Assembly: GCA_025093555.1 (NCBI GenBank) | Contig: JAIWNF010000005.1 | Span: 1 to 64,000, forward strand | Source: Circinella umbellata | Lineage: Eukaryota > Mucoromycota > Mucoromycetes > Mucorales > Lichtheimiaceae | Direction: 5' to 3' | DNA: 64,000 bases | Part shown: in pieces, positions 34,543 through 46,328 of the stretch | Position numbering within the stretch: position 1 is the stretch's first letter | How the letters are laid out: each line of letters starts with the position of its first letter | The notes under the pieces: model-generated | Seen by the model: the letters and a program-made list of their open reading frames with translations, nothing else | What the model was told of the DNA's origin: nothing | The model's database searches: none | Made by a program: the position numbers and the translations under genes

Positions 34543-35670
34543 ATGTTGCGTCTTGGAGGTGTACGACTAGTTCAACAACGAATTAGTATCAATGCATTCA
34601 ATAATATTACACGTCAACAAACTGTTGCAAATAACATTGTAGCACGTTGGAATGTTCGTCAATTTAGCAGCAAAATCACAAACGAAGAAGTAACAGCTAC
34701 AACGTCAACAAAGTCATCATATGTTAGTGGATTTAGCACACAAGGAAACGTTACAGCAACTACACAAGCATCAGCAACACCTTCACAACAATTTAAAACA
34801 TATAAACCTACAACACCTGGTAAACGTTGGTTGAAACGCGTTCCTCGTGATCATCTTTACAAGGGCAAAGCTGTTCGTTCATTGACAGTTGCCAAACGTA
34901 GCTCAGGTGGTCGTAATAACTCGGGTCGTATTACCATTCGTCATCGTGGTGGTGGACATAAACGTCGTATTCGTATTATTGATTGGGATCGAGCAGAAGC
35001 AGGTCAACAAACTGTCGTACGTTTAGAACATGATCCCGGAAGAACTGCATGGATTGCCTTATTGAAACATGAAAAGACCGGCAAACTTAGTTACATTGTT
35101 GCCCCACAAGGTCTTAAACCCGGTGACAAGGTAATGAGCTATCGTGCCGAAGGTGCCGCACAACGTAAATCAGATACATCATTGGATGAACATGGTATTA
35201 CTCGCACAGCTGCTATTGATGCTGGCAACTGTATGCCTCTTAAGATGGTTCCTGTCGGTACAATTATCCACAACATTGGTCTCAAGCGCAATGGTCCTGC
35301 CATTATTGCACGATCAGCAGGAACATACGCACAATTGATTCAAACAGGCGAAACAGGATACGCACAGGTTCGTTTGTCAAGTGGTGAAGTTCGATTAGTT
35401 CCTGTGGATGCTTGTGCTACTATTGGTGCTGTCAGTAATCCTGATCATCAACACGAAAAACTTGGTAAGGCAGGTCGATCAAGATGGCTTGGTATTCGTC
35501 CTACAGTACGTGGTGTTGCTATGAACGCAGCAGACCATCCTCACGGTGGTGGTCGTGGTAAATCCAAGGGTAACAAGCATCCAAGATCTCCATGGGGTGT
35601 CCTGGCAAAGGGTGGAAAGACTAGAAAGACACCTAACCAATTCGTGGTCAAGCCCCGTCCTAGACGATAA
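34543..35670 (+). CDS. RML2: Mitochondrial large-subunit ribosomal protein uL2m
   Basis: Component of the mitochondrial ribosome near the peptidyl transferase centre. An intronless 375-residue protein. Residues 1-90 are Thr/Ser/Gln/Arg-rich without acids at the start ([20 protein letters not shown]), a mitochondrial presequence plus a low-complexity linker. From about residue 86 it is a bacterial-type L2: [58 protein letters not shown] RNA-binding fold, then the C-terminal SH3-like domain with [20 protein letters not shown]. That last motif contains the conserved His of L2 implicated in peptidyl transfer. The length exceeds bacterial L2 (about 275) because of the N-terminal extension. Confidence 0.96.
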   Translation: MLRLGGVRLVQQRISINAFNNITRQQTVANNIVARWNVRQFSSKITNEEVTATTSTKSSYVSGFSTQGNVTATTQASATPSQQFKTYKPTTPGKRWLKRVPRDHLYKGKAVRSLTVAKRSSGGRNNSGRITIRHRGGGHKRRIRIIDWDRAEAGQQTVVRLEHDPGRTAWIALLKHEKTGKLSYIVAPQGLKPGDKVMSYRAEGAAQRKSDTSLDEHGITRTAAIDAGNCMPLKMVPVGTIIHNIGLKRNGPAIIARSAGTYAQLIQTGETGYAQVRLSSGEVRLVPVDACATIGAVSNPDHQHEKLGKAGRSRWLGIRPTVRGVAMNAADHPHGGGRGKSKGNKHPRSPWGVLAKGGKTRKTPNQFVVKPRPRR

Positions 35671-35909
35671 ATGAGCATATTTCTGTAAAATTAATTATAA
35701 TAATAATAATAGAAAGAAACAAAAAAAATGCATGATGTAGTTTTTTTTTTTACATAGGAGTTAAAGAAAGGGGATTTTCCCTATCCCGTTATATTGTGTG
35801 CTATGTGTAATTATGAGCTAGAAAGAATGAACAAATGAAGTGTAGATGTATATATCTTTGAACGAGGTCCCTGCACGGATGGTATTGGGATAAACTTGAT
35901 ATATTAAAT

Positions 35910-36041
35910 TTATACCTTCGGGGTAGGTTCATTCTTCTCACGAGCTAAATATTTCTTAATTTGGGGTGGCAGCTTTTCAACGAAAGAAACTTTTTCAGAC
36001 GCAGGGTTTATTTTATTAATTTTATATGGATTAAGTATCAT
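35910..36041 (-). CDS. Small ORF of 43 codons, hypothetical
   Basis: An open frame on the minus strand, starting MILNPYKINKINPASEKV and ending LAREKNEPTPKV. I do not recognise it. Its composition is balanced and charged (KLPPQIKKYLAREKNE), unlike the surrounding AT-rich DNA whose chance ORFs are rich in Phe, Ile, Asn and Tyr. This suggests real coding sequence. A CATTTAG acceptor-like site lies just upstream of the ATG, so it could also be the last exon of a slightly longer gene whose first exon I could not find. It is convergent with uL2m, 239 bases apart. Confidence 0.35.
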   Translation of the reverse strand: MILNPYKINKINPASEKVSFVEKLPPQIKKYLAREKNEPTPKV

Positions 36042-36738
36042 TGCTCTCTAAATGATTACCCCACGCACCGTAATGATAAAAACCTATTATTGTCGTGACA
36101 ACGAGGGGAATTATTGGGGTAGACAACAAGATCTTTATCAGAAGTATATTCTGATTAAATGTGGGAGTATACAATACTTTATATATGGCCATGTTATAAA
36201 AAAAATGGAATTATTTACTGTTAGATGTTTCAATGTATACAGTACTATAAATCACATTGACCATCGCGCGCACTGGTCAAGGAGCTATATAATATGCCTA
36301 TGTTCTTGTATACACGTGGAGAGTATCATATCACCTCTCTATCTTTTTTGATAGCCTTAGACTTTGCCTCGCGCATTAGGGGTATAACCAAAAAAAAAAA
36401 AAAGAAAAAAAAAAAAAAGAGCAGGAAAGAATGATGACGCACGTGCAACAATGAATAAAAGGGGTGAAAAAGAAAGTAAGTTTGAAAGGAGTAGAATGAA
36501 AAGAGATCATGGTAGCCATGTCAATGAGTTGGTTCTTTATTTTTTTTTACTCAGTCCATAAATACATATAATAAGCTTGATGTGGTCTATTTCTATTTAT
36601 TTTACTTTCTTTCTTTTCTTATACTTTTTCCCTCCTCTCGCTTTCCCTCTCTACTTCTACTTCTACTCAACTACAAATTCCTTTCCTCTCATTTTTTTAA
36701 AAGAACTTTTTTTTATTTGTTTATTTTATTTATTTTCA
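36042..36738. other. Intergenic region, no clear gene
   Basis: A plus-strand open frame at 36052-36351 has no recognisable similarity and lacks gene-like composition. A-runs occur at 36389-36418. From about 36580 the sequence is pyrimidine-rich, as before other starts here, and leads to the ATG at 36739. Confidence 0.4.
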
Positions 36739-37413
36739 ATGACACACGATCTTCAGTTTGATCAAGGTATTATGAAGCTATCAAGCTTTGACCCATACTC
36801 AAAGCGTATGGAAACTCGCATACTCTGTCTTCCTGACTTACCCGCGCTTGAGTCACTTGAGCATCTTTTCAGTGGAAAACCGTCCATAGTTGCTAGTAGT
36901 CGATACGCAGAAGTATTTTCTACTAGTTCTACTCCTAGTACTACTTTAGAGTCAAATTCATCAACGACAACAGCTCTTCGGTTAACAAAGTCGTTTACTA
37001 GTAAAAAACCAATGTCACGCGCTCCTCGCCGATGTTTTTCGAATCCATCATTATCACGAAAGCATAAAGATAGTAGTAGCAACAAGAAGACCACGCGTAC
37101 TACTGGTACTTTCCTTGTAAGTCATGGCAACAATAACAGCAAAAGCACCAATGCTGATATGAAAAGAGCAGAGTCACGACGTAGTTTATCCCATGCTCTC
37201 CATGCATTTACAGGGTTGTTGCAAAAGGCGAAAAGATCACCAACAGTTACTAGTCGTAATAAACAACAGTGGCACAACGAAACGTGGTTTGAAGAAATGC
37301 GGTTATCAACGGAAGAGCAACAACTCGAACGCCCTACAAAGAAGAAACGGGTCGGAACACATACCGAGAATTGGTGGGCATCTTCTCCATCAGTGTGTGC
37401 AGCAGGGTGTTAA
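36739..37413 (+). CDS. Unrecognised Ser/Thr/Arg-rich protein
   Basis: An intronless 224-residue protein, starting MTHDLQFDQGIMKLSSFDPYSKRM. The frame is open upstream to 36577, but that part translates a pyrimidine-rich leader (Phe/Leu/Tyr-rich), so I take the ATG at 36739. No domain is recognised. Visible: an N-terminal segment with a possible short helix (PDLPALESLEHLFSG), a Ser/Thr-rich middle, basic clusters (SRAPRRCFSNPSLSRKHK; RRSLSHALHAFTGLLQKAKR, a possible amphipathic helix), and a C-terminal segment with aromatic residues (WHNETWFEEMRL; HTENWWASSP) ending VCAAGC. RRCFSNPSL and RRSLS fit basophilic kinase or 14-3-3-type sites. Function unknown; probably a lineage-specific regulatory protein. 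Confidence 0.6.
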   Translation: MTHDLQFDQGIMKLSSFDPYSKRMETRILCLPDLPALESLEHLFSGKPSIVASSRYAEVFSTSSTPSTTLESNSSTTTALRLTKSFTSKKPMSRAPRRCFSNPSLSRKHKDSSSNKKTTRTTGTFLVSHGNNNSKSTNADMKRAESRRSLSHALHAFTGLLQKAKRSPTVTSRNKQQWHNETWFEEMRLSTEEQQLERPTKKKRVGTHTENWWASSPSVCAAGC

Positions 37414-38939
37414 CGAAAAAGACGGAGGCAACATAATTTTAATAATAGCTTCGTTACTAAGTCTTCACCCATTATCATTTCATTCAAATACAACACAAAA
37501 AAAAAAGTTTCTTTTCATAATATAGCTGACCCAGGCGGTCTCCTACCAGTCCTTTCTTTACTTTTTTAAATAGCATTTACTATCATTCCCCAGTTCATTC
37601 ATTTTTATTCATGACTATATATATTTATAACTTATGGGTATTTCGGATTGTTCACTTATCAATTGGGTTTACTTGACAAGTCCTATCGCTCAAAATATTT
37701 GTCTTTATTTTTGATCGGGATTCTTTCGGCTTACCCTTTCTAGTGATATCCCGAACCCATTTTTTTTACGCCCCCCATCACTTTTTTTTCTATCTTCACT
37801 TTTTTGATGTAGCAAGTAGATGTACTATTGTCATCCCCCCCCTTCCTCCCTTCATCACTTTATTCTTTTTCCCAGTCCATTCTTTTTTATTTTCAATATT
37901 AATACAGACCATCATCATCGTTTTTTTTTACTCTTAAAAATTAAATAATCATCAAGATTGAAATTATTTTATTTGTTTATACGTATCGCCATTACTTTAC
38001 ATGTGCCACAAACAATTACAAAAAATAAGAATTGGTCCGGTTCATTGGTTTTTTTTTTATTCCTCAGTCACTTTTTTTTTGTCAATGTTAGTGGTTCTTA
38101 GTTTGATGCTAAATGAATTAAAAAAAAATGCATATATAACTTATATAAAAGGATAAAATATAAAGAAGTTTTGTATGCACCTATATAAAGTGTATATTAT
38201 TATGTATATTCTAATTTTACTTAATATGTTCATAAAAAGAAAAAAGCTTTTTTATTCTTATTATTAACCATACGCTCATGCACATGCACAAACATAAATA
38301 TAGCACATAGACACATACACAAACACATATATATACATATATACATAAATTAATATAATTTACATAACAAATGACAAATTTATAATCCCACCATCTGTGC
38401 TTAACTTCAAAAAATAAATGTCGTAAGTGTATTTGACTATAACTTTTTTCCGTCAGGTGCATATACATAAATAAAGTACATTTATATGAATTAAAACTAA
38501 AAATAAAAAAAAAACGCCATGATCTTAAAAGTTAAATAACTACTCCTAATTATAATAATAAGCTTTATTTCTTTATATATACAACCACTTTTTTTTTATT
38601 GGCCAGTGTTAAAAGTGTAAAAAAAAAAGAAAAAAAAAAGAATGAACGAAATATAATAATAACAATAATAACGATAATAATAGTAATTGTAATGCCTTTG
38701 CGTGAAACAGTGTGAAATGGATGATGTGATGAAGGGAAAGAAGGGGGGAGGGGGAGGAGAAAAGAGATGGTTTTTTATAATATGATATCAGATATAATAT
38801 TTGTTCAATATGATGAAAATAATATGTTGTAAAGTTAGAATAGAAAAAAAAGAAGAGTATAAAATGATGGTAATGATGATATAAAAAAACAACATCAGAA
38901 AATAATAAATGTTATAAGCTTTCTATTATGATTTTGTTA
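37414..38939. other. 1.5-kb convergent region, no gene seen
   Basis: Lies between the stop of the 36739-37413 gene (+) and the stop of the NIPA-like gene (-). It contains homopolymer runs and a CA/TA-rich microsatellite-like stretch at about 38279-38345. No ORF of known family was found. Confidence 0.4.
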
Positions 38940-40651
38940 TTATTGTAATAATCTTGTTCTTTCATCTGGTTGATTATTGTTGATGGTATCTTGTTGTCGA
39001 TATGAACGTAATTTAGCCCATAATCCATTCTTTTTAGAAACTACTTTTGGATGTTTTTGAGTATTTAATGTAGATTCTTGTTCTGGTTCTGATGCAGGCA
39101 TCATATAACCTGGTTGCCATGAAATGACTAATACACCACCTATCAGAATAGCAATTCCTAATAATACAGCTACCATTTGCCACCAGAATAATCGTTCCCA
39201 TTGATCGTAATACACCAATCCATTAAATAGACATGAGACGTTGAAGGAACAAAAATTCAGGGGAACGAGAATGATTGTGTCACACAGGCGAATACCTCTA
39301 TTTAAATAGTAAAGCTACATACGAATAAGTGAAAAAAAAGAGAGATTTTCAAGAGAATATGTTAGTATTTATGATTATGAACAAGGAGGTATAACTAATA
39401 CTGATAAATATTATAATATAATATATAACCCCCCAGGGTAAAGTTCCGTATATGAATTCTTTACATGGGTTCAAATAAAAAATTGCATCATAATTCATTG
39501 ATAAGGTCGAAATAAATGTAGAATAAGTTGATCATTTTACCTGTAAGATTGCAGTAAAAACAAGTGCTAATACTAATACCCAAGTAAGAGGATAAATAAA
39601 TTGATTATCATGATGAAATACGGAAAGGATCAATAACTCTAAACCACTTTTTGCAAATAACATGGCTTGACTACTTATGTTAGCACCAAATACACCATAA
39701 CTATTATATAAAAAAAAAAGGGTGAACCATTAATACACAGACCATGAACTTGTTATAATGTTTTGCAGTAATAGATTGATAAATAGGGATAACTTGTTTT
39801 TTTTACTCCTTCATGTCTCACTCTTTTCTCTTACCTAATTCCTAACCACATTTTTAAATCCGGACGAGTATAAATACCCCCCAATCGACGTCCAGAGGCT
39901 TCTGATCGTTCTGATTTATATTGAATGAAATGAGTTGTAATAAGACCGAGACATGTAAAAGATTCGATAATAGCGAAATAGACAATAAATGAAGGACGTT
40001 TATAAAGACGAATAAGATCTTGTAAAGAATGATTAGGTTCTGGTACAACACCAAATCCAGCAACAAGCATAGCACCGATAACAATAAGCATTGTTCCTAT
40101 ATAAATAATAAATAAATAATAAATAAATAAATATCCATACCAATATAATAAACCAATAACCAATTAATTATTCCCTTTCTTCTTTTCTCTTTCTCTTTTA
40201 CTTTTTCTTCCCCATTCCTCCCCCCCATCTTTATCAATTTTTATTTTTCTTTACCTGTTATTGTTTTCACTGTAAATGGATCTCCTAAAACAATCTTTGC
40301 AAATATTGCATTAAATACTAAACCAATAGCACCAATCGGTGCTAAAATTACAATCGGTAAATAACCAATAGTACAGGTTGATTGAACAATATTACTCATT
40401 GTATAAATTAAGAATCCGGAAAGCCATAATGGACGTTTATATAAAGGTAAGTTGTCATTAATACCGACATGTCGTTGTTCAACAAGATGAGAACGTCGTT
40501 GAAGTGATATACCAAAAGCTTGAGTCATGCTGGCCAGCAGCGCAATAGAAAGAGGACCCCATAAGTCTTTTGGTTCATTGGTTAAAATAGTAGATGAATA
40601 GTCACTATTAAAAGCAACATTAGAAGTATTATAAAAAGTTAAATAGTTCAT
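38940..40651 (-). CDS. NIPA-type magnesium transporter family protein
   Basis: A multi-pass membrane protein of the NIPA (DMT superfamily) group, in which animal members move Mg2+; substrate here is inferred. About five exons. Exon 1 (40651 to about 40258) carries LWGPLSIALLASMTQAFGISLQRRSHL, then the family hallmarks YKRPLWLSGFLIYTMSNIVQSTCIGYL-like and PIVILAPIGAIGLVFNAIFAKIVLGDPFT. The next exons give TMLIVIGAMLVAGFGVVPEPNHSLQDLIRLYKRPSFIVYF and then SYGVFGANISSQAMLFAKSGLELL, where NIPA proteins have a G-rich S-x-T/S motif. The region 39220-39305 supplies LNRGIRLCDTIILVPLNFCSFNVSCLFNGL. The final exon ends with VLLGIAILIGGVLVIS and a charged cytosolic tail whose DERTRLLQ end contains an acidic di-leucine-type sorting signal (vacuole/endosome). 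Confidence 0.82.
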
Positions 40652-41962
40652 ATATCAAAATTAATGAAGAGAGAAAAGAAGAGAAAAGGGAGAAGAAGAA
40701 AAAGAGTACTAAAAAAAAAAGAAGGAAATATAATATCTAATAGTAAAAAAAATGACGCTAGTAAATTACTATCAAGGACCCCTCTCTTCTTCAATTTCCC
40801 GAATTGGAATTCCTTTATTGTTGTTATTTTTATCCTAAAAAAAAATTCACTCTTTACTGAAAACGAATTTAGGTTGCACGGAAAATGAGATAGGTTTAAA
40901 AATTTAATTTTTTTTCGATAATAATAACTAACTAATTTTTTATTCTATTTAGAGAGCTGAGGAGTATGTAACCGGATGAAAAACTAGGAAATCTTAGAAA
41001 ACTCATCTTGGAGAATGTCAGAGATTGCTATAAAAAAGAGGGCCGAGTGAATGGCATATAAAGGAAGATATACAAGTGCAGGTGAAAAGGATTCATTTTA
41101 TCCCATCTGATCGCTAACAGGCATCTGACATGCACCTCTGCAACACGTTAAACGGAATTGGATGACAATATCACCATCCCTATTGAGCATTAAATGGACA
41201 CGACATCTCCAGATGCATGTAGTTTGTGCTCGTGGAATGGGGGGGGGAGGTGATTTTTGTCAATAGACACGAAGGTTTGCTTCATGGGAATTGTGCAGAA
41301 GTGTAGCAGTCGATATCCCACATGAGAATTGCTATAGACACACCCCACTTTTATATTTTCTTTCAAAAGCGCACAATTTGATATAAATACGTTGTATCCG
41401 GCCATCTATACAATTATTATAATTAACTACGAAATATCCAAATGTAGAGCTGTTCATTATCGAAAAAAAAATAACAGTCTTAAACTTGAACTTTGGCACG
41501 TAAGCCATGAATGTCTTTATTACATTATCCATCCGAATTGGCAAAGATCAGCCTCCCACAAGCTATTGGTCTATTCACCACAAATGGGTTCAGTGTCAGC
41601 AAAAAAGGTCATCATTTTTATCCGACGATCGTTTATGGAATGGTATGGCGATCTACAACAACGAGGATTTAACGATCTGCTCATCCGCGAATTATATCCA
41701 TTTGACAAGTATGCTTAATTACGACACGTGGAGTTCAAGTTCCACAAATTACAGTTGTATTCAACTTATGATAGCTTCATAAAAGATTAAATAGTTCGAT
41801 TAATAGACTTTCCCAAACATGGTACTTATTAGTATTAAGTTTCAATTGCTGCTTATTTTTAATTATAATATACTTCTTTATATTATTGTGAAGATGATTG
41901 ATATAAAATTCTCATGAATCGAATGTTATTACGACATCAATCATTTATTACTATTATTGCTG
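40652..41962. other. 1.3-kb region with a partial repeat copy, no intact gene
   Basis: Holds the NIPA-like gene's promoter and the WC-2-like gene's 3' flank. A partial copy of the short TIR element lies at about 41325-41440. Downstream, an open frame at 41507-41782 (90 codons, containing YWSIHHKWVQCQQKRSSFLS) is gene-like in composition but unrecognised and may be a gene relic. Confidence 0.4.
41325..41440 (+). repeat. Partial third copy of the 3450-3846 element
   Basis: GAATTGCTATAGACAC at the left end, then CACTTTTATATTTTCTTTC and AATACGTTGTATCCGGCCAT, match the left halves of the elements at 3450 and 6074/6919. The match fades after about 41440 and no right terminus was found, so the copy is truncated or diverged. 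Confidence 0.5.
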
Positions 41963-43107
41963 TTAATCCCTTTGTTCAGTCTGTTGCTTTTGAGTTTTTC
42001 TCCATTTAATACCACATGCATTACAAAAGCTTAAATTTAAAAAAAGAAAATTTATCTGTTAAAAAAAAATGGAGAGTGATGGAAAAAGCATGAAAAAAAA
42101 AGCCTTACGTTTTTGGACCCTGAGGACCTTTTCTCCATTCAGGTGAATCTGTAGTGCCACAGCTTGTACAAATATATTGTTGAGGTTCTACTTCAATACG
42201 TTTCTTTTTATAAATATATGTATGATTAGTTAATCAGAATAAAGGACACCTTTTTTTTTTATTAAATATATATATGACAAAGACATACCTTTTTGCTTTT
42301 TCGTTGAGGTTCTTCATGAGCAAATTCTTTATCCACAGGTCCGACCACAGTAGGAAACTTGTTTATGTGTTGGGAACTAATATTCAACAATTCACCTTCA
42401 AGCCCCATAGAAATACCTCGTGATCTTTCACCCATTTCATAGTTCAAACCAGTAAATAGGGATAGTGTTTCAGCAATATTATAAGAGGTACTGATACCAG
42501 GTGTATAGACATGAGGAGCAACTGTTGACTCTTCCATAACAAATCCTGTTACTCCTTCTTCTCCATTATAATCTTGTTGTTGTTGTTGTTGTTGTTCTTC
42601 CAAATAGTGTTGCGTTTGTTGTTCTTGTAATTCATGTAATTTTTGTTTCAATGCCTCATTTTCCATTTTAAGTTCCAAGAACTCTTCCATTGTATTCGTT
42701 GCTTTAACGGGTGTAACACGTACAGTACCAAAAAAGCAACTCTTGTAAACATGACCTGTCATTTCAACCATATTATATTTGGCATCCTTGCCTTGTAATC
42801 GAAATATAACTTTCAATTGTTCCATAGTATCTTTACTAGCTCGTAAGTTTCGTTTTAAAGAGTCCACGTCATCCAAATGAATAAATTCGGTAAGTCGATG
42901 ATTAACAAGCTCAGATGGTTCATAACCAAGACATTCTCTCGATGCAGCTGAACAATGAACAATCATCATTTCAAAATTAATAACTAAAACAATATCACGA
43001 AGTTCATCCAAAATAGATTGTGACCAATTTTTACGTCGAGTAAATTCAGGTGTTTTGATGGTTTGTTGTTGTAGGATATTAATACTTGCCGGTACACTGG
43101 ATGTCAT
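41963..43107 (-). CDS. White collar 2-like PAS/GATA transcription factor
   Basis: The partner of the WC-1 blue-light photoreceptor in fungi. Three exons on the minus strand (42289-43107, 42109-42203, 41963-42029) encode 326 residues. One PAS domain (about residues 30-140: [47 protein letters not shown] ... [11 protein letters not shown]) is followed by a coiled-coil/poly-Gln stretch. A single C-terminal GATA finger is split over exons 2 and 3: [23 protein letters not shown] then [16 protein letters not shown]. The finger uses CX2CX18CX2C spacing with [13 protein letters not shown], the plant-like type that marks WC-2. One PAS plus one finger, with no LOV flavin-binding NCRFLQ motif, separates it from WC-1. 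Mucorales often carry several wc-2 paralogues; which one this is cannot be said. The finger is missed if the small exons are not joined. Confidence 0.92.
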
Positions 43108-44146
43108 TATTTTTGTAGCTGTTATTATTATTCTTAAAGTTAGAGAAAAATGTGATGCGATGAATAGAAAAAGAGAGAAAAATAAAAACGTGAAAGAAAG
43201 AAAGAAAAGAAAGAAAAAAAAACAATTCTCTCGGGGAGGGGTTAAACGCTACAAGAAAAATATGAGCGTGTGTGTATCTCAACATCAAAGCTCGCATTTT
43301 TGTGAAACCATTCCTTTTTTATTAATATCACCCCCTAACCCGTTTAATTATCTTAACTTTCATTAGCAGCATATAGTCCCGCATGTCGCACCGTTTTCCT
43401 TTTTTAGTTTATTATGAAGTCTTTTTCCTGTAGCTGGTTACTTTCTCTAAATTTCCCATTGTTTCCACACAATATGCTCTAGAAAAGCGAAGGGAATGGG
43501 TAGTAAAAGTATTTAGAATATATCAGACATTAAAAAATGATGATATGTACTTATTTATCGGAATCAAGAAAAATACAACTGAAATCATAGTACATCTAAC
43601 CAACAGATTGACAAAGGTCGGAAATCCTGATTCGTATTTTTGTTTTGGTATAAATCATTTGTAAAACTCGGAAGTTATCTTAAGAAAATAACATAATACA
43701 AATTTGTTTAAGAAGTGTAGTTAGACAAAAAAAAAGCGGTTTTTTTTGACGATTGCATGATTCGGGGATATGGGATACGTACATACTAAAAATGAAAAAA
43801 AAAATTCATGGAAACGGGTCTAATTGAAGTTTATCTTTTATAATAAAATAATAATAAATTTATATATTACAGGTAACATCTCCATAAGCTAGCATATAGG
43901 CAGTGTTTAGTATAGTGATGAAATTAGAAGCGGAGGGAGAAGAGATAGAGTAGATATTATACAGAGAAAAACTAGGAGGTGGACGTCGTAGGTAATTAAT
44001 AATTAATTAATGATGGTTGGTAAAAGTTATAAATATATATGAGAAAGTGATAGATATACAGGATTTTCGGAGGGAAGGAAATAAAAGGTTACAAAATAAT
44101 AAACTGAAGATAAAGGAAGTGAGAAATACATTATTATTTTTTTCTT
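43108..44146. other. 1-kb region between the WC-2-like and permease genes
   Basis: The WC-2-like promoter side (GAAA-rich plus strand at 43140-43230) and the permease 3' flank. No gene or bounded repeat was seen. Confidence 0.4.
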
Positions 44147-46328
44147 TTAAGCTTTGGTAATAAACTTTTCGTCCTTGGTATCAAACATAAAAGAACAATC
44201 TTCTGTTTGTGTTGTAGAACTTGCTTCTACTGAAACAGCATTGAGTATATCGTTGTCTATCGTCATACGTGGTCCCTTAAACCATTTGCGAGCATCCACA
44301 GCAAACCAGATTCCTGCAAAAGTAATAATTGCACCAAGCACAACAACAGCATAATTCATATTGGTACTAGTTACTGGCTTTTCATATGGACTATTAAGTT
44401 CAATTTTTTTTTTTGAAAAAGTAAGCATATTAACTATTAGTATATATTATCGTCTTAAAAAATAACCTGTTGTTTACTATAATTAGCAACAAGAATAATA
44501 AAAAAAACTTACAAAAGAAATGAAACAACAATAAAACAAGTCCATGCACATGCGATGGATCCAATAACAGTTGACCATCGCCCAAGATGGAATGGACCAG
44601 GTTCAAATCGATGTCTACCAATCGTGATACGACAAAAGATGGGAATACCATATGCTATATAGATACCAATCGAAGCCTAAATTATTTTTGTTTCATGTGT
44701 AATCAGATTATAATGTTATTGTTTAGTTTTTGTCACACACACACATATATATATATAGATAAAATAGACAAGTGTATCTTCAGCATAGCTGCTATATACT
44801 GTATTGTCATTGCTCTTTTTATCATTTATAAATAATCATATATAGAAAGGATATCATACCAAATTAAATATAGCATCCAATGCGGCTTGATCAATAAAAC
44901 CCAATAGTCCAAGTAATGCAGAACCAAGAACATTGAGCCAAACGGCATTAATAGGTGTTTGAGTGGATGAATTAACAATACTCCACCAACGAGAAAAAGG
45001 TAAGCCACCATCACGAGAAAATGCAAAAATGACACGCGAGGTAGCAATGACAGCAGATGAACCAGTAAAAAGTTGAACAAGAATGACTAGCATCCATAAA
45101 CCAAGTGTAGCGGATTTACCACAGGACGTATACATAATTTGAATCATTGGCATACCAAAATCTGAGTTCAGAGCAGCATCAAGATCAGTGACAGCAAAAG
45201 TTGCTGCAAGTAAAATTAACCAGCCAGCAATGACAGTAGAGATGACAGATGTAATAATAGCGCGCGGACCTGCACGAGCAGCATCTCTACATTCTTCTGC
45301 GATATTGCAACATGCACCATAGCCGCAAAGTGTCCACATAGCATTTAGCATACCAAGAATATAAGAAAAGCCATCATTCCATCCAGAATATGAGTTGTCG
45401 TAATGCGTAAAGACATAGGAAGCCGAATTGCGTTTGGAAGGCAACGCATATAAACAAACAATGACAACCACAGTAGCAACCAAGTTCAGCAAGACATAAA
45501 AGTTGTTAATAGCAGCCAAAATTTTTGTAGGAAGTGATCCAATGATACCATGTAAAACGAGAAAGGCAAAATATAAACCAAGTATTTGTTCAAACGTAGG
45601 AACAAAGGCACCATCAGTAACGAGTGTGACCCAAGCAAAAACCATTTGTGTTAAACTCCAATCAATGGATGCTACGAGAGCTACATTGCCAACTACATTA
45701 ACCCAAGCAGTGAACCATACGACCAGTGGCATCCAACCGAGATCTTTATCAGAGCGCATTGATAATTTGGCTGCAAAATAGTAAAGACCTCCTGTTGTCG
45801 GCATTGATGAACATAGTTCGGCAAGCATAAGTGCGACTATATATATATATATAATATTGGGTTTTAAGTATTAGCTATTCTTTATCCTTTATATTTTGAA
45901 GTGTGTATATTCTAAAAAAAAGAAACAATGAAGTTTACCCGGCATCACAAAACTAGCTGCTGTTAACCTAATCAACAAAACAAAAGAGAAAAAAAAATAT
46001 TATTGTTATTTATGGGTATAAATTGCATTATATTAACAAAAATAGTATGGCACTGTATTATTCCTTATTAAATTATTTTTCATCTTCTTACGTACCAGCC
46101 CCAAACCATACTGACAGGACCACCATGAGACATTGGAAAGTTTATACTAGCAGAAACGGAAGCCAATACTCCCATCATACTAAATGCAAAACAAAATAAT
46201 GATAGTGAATTAAATTCACGTTTAAATTCTTGTTTGTAACCTAAAGCAGCAAGTTTTTGTGCATCTTCTTCTAAAAATTCAAAAGAGGCTTTTTCAAGCT
46301 GTATAGGCTGTTGCTGATGATTTGACAT
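44147..46328 (-). CDS. APC-superfamily amino-acid/GABA permease
   Basis: A plasma-membrane or vacuolar permease of the amino acid/choline (ACT) family, related to yeast Uga4 and GabP. About six exons. The N-terminus is cytosolic (EDAQKLAALGYKQEFKREFN) and runs into the family signature SLFCFAFSMMGVLASVSASINFPMSHGGPVSMVWGW. Later blocks: ALMLAELCSSMPTTGGLYYFAAKLS, PLVVWFTAWVNVVGNVALVASIDWSL, GYGACCNIAEECRDAARAGPRAIITSV (the conserved EExxxAxxxxPRAI segment), GSSAVIATSRVIFAFSRDGGLPFS, TPINAVWLNVLGSALLGLLGF, and a late RITIGRHRFEPGPFHLGRWS block. About 12 membrane segments. The C-terminal tail is Thr/Asp-rich. Divergent from a MATE transporter with a shared 615-base promoter region. The exact substrate (GABA, amino acids, choline) cannot be read from sequence. 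Confidence 0.9.

Noticed and set aside
37414..38939. CA/TA-rich stretch as a telomere- or centromere-like repeat
   Set aside because: It is a short irregular microsatellite, not a tandem array, and lies between ordinary genes.
41963..43107. WC-1 or another LOV photoreceptor
   Set aside because: There is only one PAS domain, no flavin-binding NCRFLQ motif and a single C-terminal finger, all as in WC-2.
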